Assembly: GCA_012744475.1 (NCBI GenBank)
Contig: JAAYBV010000018.1
Span: 1 to 64,000 of the forward strand
Direction: 5' to 3'
Origin: Phycisphaerae bacterium
Lineage (GTDB): Bacteria; Planctomycetota; Phycisphaerae; Sedimentisphaerales; Anaerobacaceae
Length of the DNA stretch: 64,000 nucleotides
The position numbers were made by a program, and so were the translations under genes. Within the stretch, counting starts at the first letter, position 1; every line of letters starts with the position of its first letter. Shown here piece by piece: positions 1-9,127 of this stretch. The notes beneath the pieces are model-generated. The model was not told the DNA's origin. It was given only the letters and a program-made list of their open reading frames with translations, and made no database searches.

Positions 1-1235
1 CCCTTGAGCCCGAAGCCGAGAATGATCTCGAACTGCACGTTGTAGTTCCAGACCAGAAGCTCGTGGAGCTTGTAGACGCGATCGAACTCGTACTGGACGT
101 ACAGGGCCTCGCCCTCCGGCGCGCTGGCCAGCCACATGTCATCGCTGACCGTCGAGTGCTGATCGGCAGCGTCCAGGCCGGAGCCGTTGACCGTGTTTTC
201 CGGCCCCACACCTGGCTCGGAGCTCCCGTTGCTGGTGGCAACGATGTTCTGGATCGCGTAGGCAAACGGCTCGGTGGTGAAGTACCAGACCTCGCCCTTG
301 AAGATCGTGTTATCGGGGGCGGCATTGACTTCGTCGATGCGCCAGTAGTACGTCTGGCTGAAATCGAGCAGACCGGCCGGATCGAACGCGGTCGTCGCCT
401 GAGCCTGGCTGGCCAGAACACCCATCGGATTGGCGCGGCTGGCCGCGTTGACGTCGTCAAAGGACGTGCCGAAGTAGACATCGTGCGTTGCCGCGAACTC
501 GCCCACCGTCCAGCTCAGGACGACGTCGCGAGGGACGTCCGTCGCCTCCGTGGCAGGGCTGGGATTGGTCGCCAACGCGGGATCCATCCCTCGCATCGCC
601 TCGGCGATCTCTTCCGGCGTCAGAATGTGGTCAAAGATCCGCACATCGTCGATCATGCCGACCAGGTTTTCGCCCCACTGGTTGCTGGCAATGAGCAGCG
701 GTCCGGTGCCCGCGCTGATCGCCGAACTGGTCAACCGCTCCGCTTCCTCGCCATTGTAGTAAAAGATCAGCCCTTCGTTCTGGCTGGGCACGAAGGTGGC
801 GGCGACGTGCTGCCAGGTGCCCGCCTCCAGCGTAATACTGGTGCTGCTGTGGTCCAGAACGCCGGGCGTGGTGAAACGGACACCGGTTTCATGGCCCTTG
901 AGAGCGTAGTTCCCGGTGCGGCCGACAAAACCCTGCTCGCCGCCCGGCGCATCGGGATTGACCCAGCAGGCGATCGTAATCGCCCCGGTGAGTTCGAGGG
1001 CGTTGCCGCAGTCTACCCAATCGCTGCCGCCCACCTGCAACGCGCCCCCAAGCCTGCCGGCCACCCATTGAGGCGCTCCCGCAAGCGTGCCGTCGTTTCC
1101 GTTTCCGCTGGAATCCCGGGCGACTGTCCCGGAACCCTCATCGAGTTTCCAATGACCAACGAGGTCAGCCGATGCGCTGCCGACCAAATCCAGCAGCAAC
1201 ACAAGCGAAACCAGACATGACAATGTGACGCGCAT
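1..1235 (-). CDS. Secreted LamG-domain (concanavalin-like) protein, 3' end cut by window
   Basis: Reading the minus strand from an ATG at 1235 gives an open frame that runs off the window at base 1, so about 411 codons are visible. A Sec signal peptide (MRVTLSCLVSLVLLLDLVGSASA) opens it. Residues about 25-215 form a LamG/jellyroll domain: LVGHWKLDEGSG start, GAITIACWVNPD, WQHVAATF, GMIDDVRIFDHILTPEEI end. A fibronectin-like segment follows (NPSPATEATDVPRDVVLSWTVG), typical of planctomycete LamG proteins. The last visible part (WLASAPEGEALYVQYEFD) looks like the start of a discoidin-like domain. An AGGAGG ribosome site sits just upstream. The role is probably extracellular glycan binding. No catalytic domain is visible in the retained part. 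Confidence 0.8.
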   Translation of the reverse strand, partial: MRVTLSCLVSLVLLLDLVGSASADLVGHWKLDEGSGTVARDSSGNGNDGTLAGAPQWVAGRLGGALQVGGSDWVDCGNALELTGAITIACWVNPDAPGGEQGFVGRTGNYALKGHETGVRFTTPGVLDHSSTSITLEAGTWQHVAATFVPSQNEGLIFYYNGEEAERLTSSAISAGTGPLLIASNQWGENLVGMIDDVRIFDHILTPEEIAEAMRGMDPALATNPSPATEATDVPRDVVLSWTVGEFAATHDVYFGTSFDDVNAASRANPMGVLASQAQATTAFDPAGLLDFSQTYYWRIDEVNAAPDNTIFKGEVWYFTTEPFAYAIQNIVATSNGSSEPGVGPENTVNGSGLDAADQHSTVSDDMWLASAPEGEALYVQYEFDRVYKLHELLVWNYNVQFEIILGFGLK

Positions 1236-1363
1236 GATCAGTCCTCCTTCAAGACCCGATGAAACGGTATTACGTGGCGCCCGCACACACGTGAGCACAC
1301 ACCTTCTCCGAGATATGATCCAACTGCGTCCGCTTTACGCGGCTTCTCTTCACCTTCCATCCT

Positions 1364-1394
1364 GATTCCGGATTGCCGATTTCGGATTGCGGAT
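1364..1394. repeat. Degenerate 7-base tandem repeat (GATTNSS x4)
   Basis: Four consecutive heptamers, GATTCCG, GATTGCC, GATTTCG and GATTGCG, followed by GAT, lie in the gap between the LamG gene and the pseudopilin gene. The rest of the 1236-1478 gap shows no gene. A 14-base piece of the same pattern recurs near 27489. Confidence 0.5.
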
Positions 1395-1478
1395 CAGCCG
1401 CCAGATGGGAATCCGAAAACCGCAGTCCCCAATCTGCCATCAGGGCTCGGGTTCCTCGCCCCGATCCCTTCATTCGAC

Positions 1479-2303
1479 TCAGTGACTGGGGGTGTAGCCG
1501 AGCTTGCCCCAGCAGCCCTTCTGCATCTGATACAAGTCCTCGAAACCCTCTTGCGTCTCCGGCGTCCAGTTGCCCTGGTGACTGTCCGCGACGAGCCGGG
1601 CCCGCTTGATCGTATCGGTGCCTCTCCATTTCCAATGCTCGACATGCCCGTCGGCAAATGAGATGTTGGTCCCGTCGCCGTGCCGCACCGGCGGGTCGTC
1701 CCACCACTGCTCCTGATCATAGTTGACGGCATAGGCATCCGACGTCATGTACCCCTCGTCGATGAAGACCAGTCGATACGCCGGCGCCGGATTGCGGATT
1801 TCGCTTCGCTTCTTGACGTGAGCGCCGCGCACACCCTGCGTCGCAGGGTGGTTGACGGCGTTCATAGAGAACATGATCGCGTAGTGGAACGCCTCGCCCC
1901 GCCTGCCGGTGGGACAGCGATAGATCTTCTCATTCTTGATGTAAGGCCAGAGCGCCCCGCGACGGATGTCCTCTTCCGCCGCCTCCAGGTCCAGGGGATG
2001 AAAACCGTCAACCCAGGCCAGCTCGTTGCGGTGGTCGCCCCAAGTCTGGTTCGAGTTGCTGAAGCCCGTGGCGCCGTTGACAATCCGATCGTCGTTCTCA
2101 TCGGCGTACATGAGCCAGGCCAGGCTCAACTGCTTGAGATTGCTCAGGCAGGCGGCTCGGCGGCCCTGCTCGCGGGCCCGGTGCAGGGCCGGCATCAGCA
2201 CCGCCATCAGAATGGCGATAATCGCGATGACGACGAGCAATTCGATGAGGGTGAACGCTCTGCGCATCATAGCCCCCCCGCTGAACGTGGACTTGCCGTT
2301 CAT
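1479..2303 (-). CDS. Type II pseudopilin-like protein with H-X9-DG C-terminal signature
   Basis: The 274-residue protein begins with a short basic leader, then the class III prepilin peptidase site and hydrophobic helix [21 protein letters not shown], which should be cleaved and N-methylated by a prepilin peptidase. The distal part has the planctomycete H-X9-DG signature ([20 protein letters not shown]). The family is very abundant in Planctomycetota and its function is unknown; members are assumed to be exported pseudopilins. I chose the ATG at 2303 because GGGAGG precedes it. An ATG pair at 2270 also has a G-rich stretch and would give a shorter leader. It is of the same subtype as the genes at 26636 and 54783. 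Confidence 0.85.
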   Translation of the reverse strand: MNGKSTFSGGAMMRRAFTLIELLVVIAIIAILMAVLMPALHRAREQGRRAACLSNLKQLSLAWLMYADENDDRIVNGATGFSNSNQTWGDHRNELAWVDGFHPLDLEAAEEDIRRGALWPYIKNEKIYRCPTGRRGEAFHYAIMFSMNAVNHPATQGVRGAHVKKRSEIRNPAPAYRLVFIDEGYMTSDAYAVNYDQEQWWDDPPVRHGDGTNISFADGHVEHWKWRGTDTIKRARLVADSHQGNWTPETQEGFEDLYQMQKGCWGKLGYTPSH

Positions 2304-2444
2304 AGGACCTCCCAATGAATAAGGACTTCATCTATTCTACCATCTTACCACGACAGCCAAGTGTCTCACAAGTGGAAAATGGGCAATCTGTTGGCCATTT
2401 CCGGCCGTCGGGCGACCGGCGACGCCGGCGAAGGACCAGCCCCC

Positions 2445-2473
2445 TTGCACCATACGAAGCGCGGGGATATCTT
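2445..2473 (+). promoter_or_regulatory. Candidate sigma70 promoter for the TolB/SUMF1-HDAC/MBOAT operon
   Basis: TTGCAC at 2445-2450 and TATCTT at 2468-2473 are separated by 17 bases and lie about 58 bases before the first gene. The -35 matches the TTGC core of other candidate promoters in this window. Confidence 0.4.
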
Positions 2474-2531
2474 GTTGGGTAGGAAAGGACCCTGATTTCG
2501 ATGTTGGCCTGGTTTTCGAGGGATTCCCACC

Positions 2532-3611
2532 ATGCAGCGTATGTCACTCGCCCTGGGGGCCATACTGGCACTCGCGGGGCTTGCCTCTGTGGAGGCGGCG
2601 GAAGCGGCCGGCTTCGAGGCGGCCGCCGAATCCGAGGCCCCAGCGGTCCGTATGCGACCGAAGCAGATTCCCCTTCCTCGCGAAGCGATCGATCTGGCGA
2701 AGATCCCCTTCAAACTCGTCCACGAAACCTATCGTCGGACCGAGGGAAAGGAGAACTGGGAAATCTTCATGAGGAACGCGGACGGCTCGAATCCCGTCAA
2801 CCTCACCAACACGCCGGACGTGGACGAGATGTACCCCCACGTCTCGCCCGACGGCACCAAGATCTGCTTCGTCGTCGACGAGGGGTTCGGAAGAAACCGC
2901 GTGCGACACGTCTACTACATGAAGATCGACGGCTCCGACCGGGTCCACGTCGCCGAGCACGCGCGCGAGCCCTGCTGGTGCTTCGACAACAAGAGCATCG
3001 CCTACCTGACCGACGAGTACGAGCGGTTCAGCACCCGCGAGTATGCCACCGATGCGCTGATGTTCTACTACCTGGAACACAAGTGGACCAGCCCGCACGT
3101 GAACACGAATCTGCACCACCTCTATGCCATCTGCTGGTCGCCCGACGGTAGGTGGTTTCTGGCGGCGGTCTCCGGGGGAATGGGATACAGTGACACGATC
3201 ATCGCGTTCGACGCTTTTGGCCCGCGCGTGTTCGACCTGGCGGTTTGGGGGGTCAAGGGATGCCGGCCCGAATTCAGCATCGACGGGACCCAGATGGTCT
3301 GGGGCGAGACCGACTGGAATCTCCAGATCGCGGATATCGATCTGAAGGGCCCGGAGCCCCGGGTCGCGAACATCCGCGAGATCGTCCGCTGCGCGCGCGG
3401 ATCCAAGGTCTACCACGTGGACCTTTCGCCCGACAGCAAGTACATTGTCTTCAGCTACGGCCCGTCGCGCGGCGGCCAGCAGGTCGGAGGCATGGCCGAG
3501 GGCTGGAACATCTGCATCGGCGACCTGACCGGCCGATGGGTCCAGATCACCGACGATGGCTTTCACAACAAGGAGCCCGACTGGGTGCCGGTCCCGCAGA
3601 CGGCGAGGTAG
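2532..3611 (+). CDS. Secreted TolB-like WD40/PD40 beta-propeller protein, copy 1
   Basis: A 359-residue protein with an N-terminal signal peptide (SLALGAILALAGLASVEAAEA) followed by PD40-type propeller blades: YPHVSPDGTKICFV, YAICWSPDGRWFLA, PEFSIDGTQMVWG and HVDLSPDSKYIVFSYG. It ends with the NKEPDWVP motif. Such propellers act as periplasmic or surface binding scaffolds and no catalytic motif is visible. It is a close paralogue of the next gene, 41 bases downstream, so a recent tandem duplication is likely. The start has only a weak ribosome site, and the next in-frame ATG (residue 4) is possible. Confidence 0.8.
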   Translation: MQRMSLALGAILALAGLASVEAAEAAGFEAAAESEAPAVRMRPKQIPLPREAIDLAKIPFKLVHETYRRTEGKENWEIFMRNADGSNPVNLTNTPDVDEMYPHVSPDGTKICFVVDEGFGRNRVRHVYYMKIDGSDRVHVAEHAREPCWCFDNKSIAYLTDEYERFSTREYATDALMFYYLEHKWTSPHVNTNLHHLYAICWSPDGRWFLAAVSGGMGYSDTIIAFDAFGPRVFDLAVWGVKGCRPEFSIDGTQMVWGETDWNLQIADIDLKGPEPRVANIREIVRCARGSKVYHVDLSPDSKYIVFSYGPSRGGQQVGGMAEGWNICIGDLTGRWVQITDDGFHNKEPDWVPVPQTAR

Positions 3612-3652
3612 CAACCTGACCCACCAAGATTAGAGACAAGAGGAGATGCGAC

Positions 3653-4726
3653 ATGGCAAGTGCATCGAACCGTTGGCATCACGCATCATGTGTACATATT
3701 CTGCTGTCCCTGGTGTTGGTCATGGCGTCCACAACGGCCCTGGCCGACCATGCCGAGCCGGCGGCGCTGCCGGGGGCGCGACTCCAGCCGTATCCCGCAT
3801 CCGCGCTCGACCTGGCCTCCATCCCGTTCAAAATCGTCTACGAGACATTCCGCCAAACCGATGGAAAGGAGAACTGGGAACTCTGTCTGGTTGATGCGGA
3901 CGGCTCGAATCCCGTCAATCTCACCCGAACGGCCGACGTGAACGAGCTGTACCCCCACGCCTCGCCCGATGGGGCGAAGGTCTGCTTTGTCGCCGATGAA
4001 GGAACAGGCCGCGACAAAATGCGCAACGTCTACTACATGAATCTGGACGGGACCGGCCGGGTGAAGGTCGCCGAGAACGCCAGACAGCCCTGCTGGGGCC
4101 CTGACAGCCGGACGATTGCCTACCTGAAGGCCGAATACCGTCGCTACACGATCACAGACTATGCCACCAGAGAGCTGATGTACTACGATCTCAAGACGGG
4201 TGAGCACAAACCACATCCAAACAAGGACTTGCATCACCTCTACAACATCTGCTGGTCGCCGGACGGCCAGTGGTTCGCCGCCACGGTCCATGGGGGCATG
4301 GGTCACGACCACGCAATCCTGGCGCTCCAGGCCCACGGGATGGCGGTATACGATCTGACGAAGTTCGGCGTCACCGGATGCCGGCCTGACTTCAGTCCTG
4401 ACGGCAGGAAGATCACCTGGGGCCTGACCGATTGGGACCTGGGCGTCGCCGACATCGACCTGAGCGCGCCGGAACCGGTGGTCACGAACGTCCGGCCGTT
4501 CATCAAGTGCGACAAAGAGCACGAGACGTACCACACCGACTTCTCGCCGGACGGGCAATACATCGCTTTCGGCTACGGACCCAAAGCCAATGAGATGGTC
4601 GGCGGCCAGGCGCCCGGCTGGAACATTTGTGTCAGCGATCTGGCCGGCAGGTGGGTCCAGATCACGACCGACGGCTGTCAGAACAAGGAACCGGACTGGG
4701 TGCCGGCTCCAACAAAGGCGAAATGA
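3653..4726 (+). CDS. Secreted TolB-like WD40/PD40 beta-propeller protein, copy 2
   Basis: A 357-residue paralogue of the upstream gene that can be aligned over its whole length. Shared segments include GKENWE, DADGSNPVNL, the SPDG blades and the terminal NKEPDWVP. A hydrophobic signal segment (ILLSLVLVMASTTALA) lies after a short polar N-terminus. The ATG has AGAGGAG seven bases upstream. It is followed after 35 bases by the SUMF1-HDAC lipoprotein gene, so the propellers may be exported partners of that protein. The function is not known. Confidence 0.82.
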   Translation: MASASNRWHHASCVHILLSLVLVMASTTALADHAEPAALPGARLQPYPASALDLASIPFKIVYETFRQTDGKENWELCLVDADGSNPVNLTRTADVNELYPHASPDGAKVCFVADEGTGRDKMRNVYYMNLDGTGRVKVAENARQPCWGPDSRTIAYLKAEYRRYTITDYATRELMYYDLKTGEHKPHPNKDLHHLYNICWSPDGQWFAATVHGGMGHDHAILALQAHGMAVYDLTKFGVTGCRPDFSPDGRKITWGLTDWDLGVADIDLSAPEPVVTNVRPFIKCDKEHETYHTDFSPDGQYIAFGYGPKANEMVGGQAPGWNICVSDLAGRWVQITTDGCQNKEPDWVPAPTKAK

Positions 4727-4761
4727 AACTCGAACGTTCACCGTACGTAAAAGGAAGACCG

Positions 4762-6597
4762 ATGCCGTTGCACACAATGAAATCAGGGATGATGGCTCTT
4801 CTGTTTGTGGCGGGCGCGATCGCCGTTCCAGGTTGTCAGCGGAAAGAGGAAACCTCCCAATCGCCCGAACGGCAAACGACCGCCAGCGGCATCGAGATGG
4901 TTCTCGTTCGGGGAGGATCGTTCGAGATGGGCAGCGCCAAAGGTCAGAGCGATGAGTTGCCGGTGCACAGGGTCTGGATCAGCCCGTTCTGGATGGACCG
5001 GCACGAAGTGGTGCAAGAGGAGTTTCGGAAGTACGAGCTTCCCGACCCGTCCCATTTCAAAGGCCCCAACCAGCCGTTGGAGCAGGTCAATTGGACCGAT
5101 GCGGCCCTCTACTGCAACGACCGGTCGATGGCCGAGGGGCTCGAACCCTGCTACGACGAACAGACGTGGGAGTGCGATTTCGACGCCAACGGCTATCGCC
5201 TCCCGACTGAAGCCGAGTGGGAGTACGCCTGCCGAGCGGGCACGTCCACCCAATACAGCTTCGGTAACGATTCCCGCATGCTCAAAGACTACGCATGGTT
5301 CGCGGAGAACTCCTCGCAGACGACCCATCCCGTGGCCCGGAAGAAGCCCAATCCCTGGGGGCTGTTCGACATGCACGGCAACGTTGCGGAATGGTGCAAC
5401 GACCGGTATGCCGAGGACTACTATTCGAAGAGTCCCGACAGAGACCCTAGAGGCCCGGCCGACGGGACCGACCGAGTCATCCGCGGCGGCGCGTGGAATT
5501 CCAGCGCCGAGAGCTGCCGATCCACGTACCGGGCCAGCGACCCGGCCATCGATGACACGTGCCTGGCCAACGACGCCATCGGGTTCCGCTGCGTCCGTAA
5601 CGCCCCGAACGAGGCGCCGGACGCAAACGCTGCATCGGCCCAGACGGGTAACCCGCGATCGAAGACCGGGTTCGTCTATGACGCTGTCTATCTTGAGCAC
5701 AAGACGGGCGCCGGCCATCCGGAATCTCCCGAGAGGCTCAGCGCGATCGTCACTCGATTGAAGACCTCGGGCCTGGACTCTGAGCTCACTCATCTGAAGC
5801 CCTCAGCCGCGTCGAGAGAATGGATCGAAACCGTTCACAGCCCGGAATACATCGAGCGAGCCAAGGCCACCTGCGAATCCGGCGACAGGTATCTGGACTC
5901 GGGCGATGTGCCGGTTTCCCGGCAGTCGTATCAGGCGGCGGTGCTGGCCGCCGGAGGAGTCATGGCCGCCGTCGATGCCGTGATGGCAGGCGATGTCACC
6001 AACGCCTTCTGTGCGATCCGGCCTCCGGGCCACCACGCACTGAGGGACCGCGCGATGGGGTTCTGCATCTTCAACAACGTCGCCATCGGAACCCGTTACG
6101 TTCAGGGCAAGTACGGCCTGCCCAAAGTCCTGATCGCCGACTGGGACGTCCATCACGGCAACGGAACGCAGGAGGCATTCTACGACGACCCCAACGTGCT
6201 GTACTTCAGTATCCACCAATGGCCCTTCTATCCAGGCACCGGCAGCGCCTCACAGACCGGGACCGGAGCCGGTTCGGGCCTCACGATCAACGTGCCCACC
6301 CCCGCCGGTTCGGGGGATGCCGATTATGTCGGCGCGTTCGAGCAGCGACTTCGTCCGGCGGCGATGGCCTTTCGACCCGACTTCGTCTTCATCTCGGCCG
6401 GCTTCGACCCACAGGCGGGCGACGGGCTGGGCGGCATGAGAGTCACCACGGACGGATTCGCCCGCCTGACGCGTATCGTCAAGGAGATCGCCCAGAAGTG
6501 TTGCCAGGGCCGACTCGTCTCCATCCTCGAAGGCGGATACGGCCCGGAGCTTCTGGCCGCATCGGTCGAGGCCCATATCCGCGCCCTGATGGAGTAA
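4762..6597 (+). CDS. Lipoprotein fusing a SUMF1/formylglycine-generating-enzyme-like domain to a histone-deacetylase-family domain
   Basis: The 611-residue protein starts with a lipoprotein signal (MMALLFVAGAIAVPGC, lipid cysteine C25). Residues about 45-285 are a SUMF1-like domain (IEMVLVRGGSFEMGS, YRLPTEAEWEYACRAG, NPWGLFDMHGNVAEWCND, RVIRGGAW, AIGFRCVRN). The first of the two FGE active-site cysteines appears replaced (GGAWNSSAESC), so formylglycine formation is doubtful. Residues about 301-611 are a class II HDAC/acetylpolyamine-amidohydrolase fold. Its metal ligands and catalytic residues are visible: H424-H425 in PPGHHA, D462 and H464 in DWDVHHGNG, D549 in SAGFDPQAGD and Y593 in EGGYG. 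An active Zn-dependent deacetylase is therefore predicted, probably anchored outside the cytoplasm. The start at 4762 is chosen because AAGGAAG and the lipobox follow naturally. An MBOAT acyltransferase gene lies 12 bases downstream. Confidence 0.88.
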   Translation: MPLHTMKSGMMALLFVAGAIAVPGCQRKEETSQSPERQTTASGIEMVLVRGGSFEMGSAKGQSDELPVHRVWISPFWMDRHEVVQEEFRKYELPDPSHFKGPNQPLEQVNWTDAALYCNDRSMAEGLEPCYDEQTWECDFDANGYRLPTEAEWEYACRAGTSTQYSFGNDSRMLKDYAWFAENSSQTTHPVARKKPNPWGLFDMHGNVAEWCNDRYAEDYYSKSPDRDPRGPADGTDRVIRGGAWNSSAESCRSTYRASDPAIDDTCLANDAIGFRCVRNAPNEAPDANAASAQTGNPRSKTGFVYDAVYLEHKTGAGHPESPERLSAIVTRLKTSGLDSELTHLKPSAASREWIETVHSPEYIERAKATCESGDRYLDSGDVPVSRQSYQAAVLAAGGVMAAVDAVMAGDVTNAFCAIRPPGHHALRDRAMGFCIFNNVAIGTRYVQGKYGLPKVLIADWDVHHGNGTQEAFYDDPNVLYFSIHQWPFYPGTGSASQTGTGAGSGLTINVPTPAGSGDADYVGAFEQRLRPAAMAFRPDFVFISAGFDPQAGDGLGGMRVTTDGFARLTRIVKEIAQKCCQGRLVSILEGGYGPELLAASVEAHIRALME

Positions 6598-6609
6598 GAA
6601 GACGCCCGA

Positions 6610-7986
6610 ATGCTGTTTCAGACCTGGTCATTCCTGATCTTCTTCCTGATCGCCTATCCCCTGTATCTGCACGTGAAGGGGACGAAGCTGCGGCTGCCCT
6701 GGCTGCTCGTGACATCCTACGCCTTCTATGCGTGGCTGGACTGGCGATACCTGATTCCCATCGCGTACGTCAGCGTGGTGGACTTCTTCGTCGTCGCGCG
6801 AATGGCCAGGAGCGAGAGGAAGAAACGATGGCTCTGGGTCAGCATCGTCAACAGCCTCGTTCTGCTGGGCGTTTTCAAGTACGGCCAGTTCGCCGCGGAC
6901 AACGTCAACGCGCTGTTCGCAGCACTGCGGATTCCCGGCCGGCTCCCGGCGCCGGGCATTCTGCTTCCCGCGGGTCTGTCGTTCTATCTCTTCCAGTCGA
7001 TGGGCTACGTCATCGACGCCTATCGCGGAACGGTCGCACGGGAGACGAGCTTCCTGCGCTACGCTACATTCGTGGCGTTCTTTCCGCGTCTGCTGGCCGG
7101 ACCGATCGAACGAGCCGGGAACCTCTTGCCCCAGTTGAGCCGTACACCGAAGATTACAGGGAAGGACTTCGCCGATGGGCTGTCCCTTTTCGTCGTGGGC
7201 CTGTTCAAGAAGGTCGCACTGGCCAACTACCTGGCATTGTACGTCAACAAGGTGTACGCCGCACCGGCCGACTTCCAGGCGCCGGCGCTGGTCCTCGCAA
7301 CGTTCCTCTTCGCCTGGCAGATCTACTTCGACTTCAGCGGGTATACGGACATGGCGCGCGGCATCGCCGCGATGATGGGCATCCGACTGATGCTCAATTT
7401 CGACAATCCGTACCTGGCCACGAGCCTCGGAGAGTTCTGGAGCCGCTGGCACATCAGCCTCTCGTCCTGGTTCAAAGACTACGTCTATATCCCGCTCGGA
7501 GGCAACCGCAAGGGTAGCTTCAATACCTATCGCAACATCTTTCTGACGATGGTGCTGTCGGGCCTGTGGCACGGCGCGGCATGGACCTTCATCCTGTGGG
7601 GCACGGTCCATGCCCTCGGGCGGTTCGCCACGCGAGAATTGGAGCGAACCGCGTTCTACAGAGACCGGGTCCCGGCCTTCGTCAAGCAGGTGTTCGTCTT
7701 CGCGATCGTCACCTTCGCATGGATCTTCTTCCGAGCGGCGACGCTGGGCGACGCCTGGCTGATCGTGACACGGATCTTCACATCGGGTATCGCGGATCCC
7801 TATTGCCCGCTGCTGGCGATCGTCCTGATCGTCGCGGTGTGGTGCTACCAATACGTGTTCGATTCCCGACTGCGTTGCGTGCTCGAATTCCGGGCGGTTC
7901 GCATGGGACTCGTTGTCCTCATGCTCGCATATCTGGCGCTGTTTGCCCCTTCGGGGGAGCAACCCTTCATCTACATGCAGTTCTGA
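6610..7986 (+). CDS. MBOAT-family membrane O-acyltransferase (AlgI/DltB-like)
   Basis: A 458-residue polytopic membrane protein with the MBOAT signatures SFYLFQSMGYVIDAYRG, LLAGPIERAGNLLPQL, FWSRWHISLSSWFKDYVYIPLGG and GLWHGAAWTFILWG, the last holding the conserved catalytic histidine. Family members such as AlgI and PatA move acetyl groups across the membrane to extracellular polysaccharides or peptidoglycan. It begins 12 bases after the SUMF1-HDAC gene and ends 3 bases before the SGNH gene, so the three are probably co-translated. Its length matches the family. The target glycan is unknown. Confidence 0.92.
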   Translation: MLFQTWSFLIFFLIAYPLYLHVKGTKLRLPWLLVTSYAFYAWLDWRYLIPIAYVSVVDFFVVARMARSERKKRWLWVSIVNSLVLLGVFKYGQFAADNVNALFAALRIPGRLPAPGILLPAGLSFYLFQSMGYVIDAYRGTVARETSFLRYATFVAFFPRLLAGPIERAGNLLPQLSRTPKITGKDFADGLSLFVVGLFKKVALANYLALYVNKVYAAPADFQAPALVLATFLFAWQIYFDFSGYTDMARGIAAMMGIRLMLNFDNPYLATSLGEFWSRWHISLSSWFKDYVYIPLGGNRKGSFNTYRNIFLTMVLSGLWHGAAWTFILWGTVHALGRFATRELERTAFYRDRVPAFVKQVFVFAIVTFAWIFFRAATLGDAWLIVTRIFTSGIADPYCPLLAIVLIVAVWCYQYVFDSRLRCVLEFRAVRMGLVVLMLAYLALFAPSGEQPFIYMQF

Positions 7987-7989
7987 ACG

Positions 7990-9108
7990 ATGGCAGAGAA
8001 TCTGAAAGACACAAGGGATGCGGCGCTGCCGAGCTCGAACGCCGTGTGGCTGACGCCGCGACAGTGGCTGGTTGTCGCGCTGGTCCTGCTGGCCCTGTTC
8101 GTCTTGGCGCCGATACTCTGGAAACAGGTGGAGACCTTCCGCCCCGGCCCGGACTACCGCGTCCCCTACGCGCTGGGCAGCGACTACTGGCTGTACGCCC
8201 GCCACTGTCGCGTGGCGTGTCGGCGTGAGAAGATCCCGGTGATCGGCGACTCCGTCATCTGGGGCCACTACGTGCGGCCCGATCAGACGCTCTCGCACTG
8301 CCTCAATGACGCACTGGGCGAGGAACGGTTCGCCAACCTCGGCTTGGATGGGACCCACCCGGCCGCATTGGGCGGCCTGATCGAGTACTACGCTCGCGCC
8401 GTCTCCGGCCGGCCGGTCGTTCTTCAGTTCAATCCGCTGTGGATGAGCTCCGCCAAGCACGATTTGCAGACAACGAAGGAATTCCACTTCAATCACCCCC
8501 GTCTGGTCCCGCAATTCGCGACCGAGATTCCCTGTTACAAGGCCCCGTTCTCAGCCCGGCTGGGCATCGTGATGGAGCGCCATGTCCCCTTCCTGAGCTG
8601 GACCAGCCACCTGCGGATCGCCTGTCTCGGGGGCATGGACCTGCCTGCCTGGACCCTGGAGAATCCGTACACCAATCCCCTCGGCGCCCTGGCTGAACCG
8701 CTGCCGGAGCCGGAGAGCACGGAAGCAGAGAAAGGTGTCCCCTGGCTGGACGCTGGAGGCCAGAAACGAGACATGGCGTGGGTGGATCTCGACAGTTCCC
8801 TGCAGTGGCTTTTCTTCCGGCGCGCGGTCGAGCGTTTGCAGGCGAGGGGAAATCGCGTGTTCGTCCTCGTGGGGCCTTTCAATGAGCACATGCTCACGGC
8901 CGAAGATGCCGTCGTGTACGGCCGGATCAAGGCTCAGATCGCGCAGTGGCTCGCCCAAAACGGTGTTCCACACCTGGTAGCTGCCCCCCTGCCGACCGAT
9001 CTCTATGCAGACTCAAGCCACCCATTGGCCGAGGGATATGTGCTTATCTCAGAGCAACTTATGAACGATCCTGCCTTCCAGACCACCGTTCGCAACCGGG
9101 AACACTGA
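7990..9108 (+). CDS. Membrane-anchored SGNH/GDSL-type hydrolase or acetyltransferase partner
   Basis: The 372-residue protein has one N-terminal membrane helix (WLVVALVLLALFVLAPILW) and an extracytoplasmic SGNH fold. Block I is VIGDSVIWG with the nucleophile serine, and the terminal block is DSSHPLAEGY with the Asp-x-x-His dyad. It partners an MBOAT protein immediately upstream (3-base spacing), the same arrangement as AlgI with AlgJ/AlgX. It probably completes O-acetyl transfer to a surface polymer, although an esterase role cannot be excluded from sequence alone. Confidence 0.75.
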   Translation: MAENLKDTRDAALPSSNAVWLTPRQWLVVALVLLALFVLAPILWKQVETFRPGPDYRVPYALGSDYWLYARHCRVACRREKIPVIGDSVIWGHYVRPDQTLSHCLNDALGEERFANLGLDGTHPAALGGLIEYYARAVSGRPVVLQFNPLWMSSAKHDLQTTKEFHFNHPRLVPQFATEIPCYKAPFSARLGIVMERHVPFLSWTSHLRIACLGGMDLPAWTLENPYTNPLGALAEPLPEPESTEAEKGVPWLDAGGQKRDMAWVDLDSSLQWLFFRRAVERLQARGNRVFVLVGPFNEHMLTAEDAVVYGRIKAQIAQWLAQNGVPHLVAAPLPTDLYADSSHPLAEGYVLISEQLMNDPAFQTTVRNREH

Positions 9109-9127
9109 TCCCGGCTCAGAATCCCTG

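Noticed and set aside
4762-5660. Active formylglycine-generating enzyme
   Set aside because: The segment GGAWNSSAESC lacks the first active-site cysteine, and no sulfatase gene is nearby, so only a SUMF1-like fold is claimed.
6628-8514. Large minus-strand open frame (628 codons) over the MBOAT and SGNH genes
   Set aside because: It mirrors the plus-strand genes, has low-complexity Arg/Gln/Asp/His-rich composition and no family motif. This is the usual antisense frame of high-GC coding sequence.
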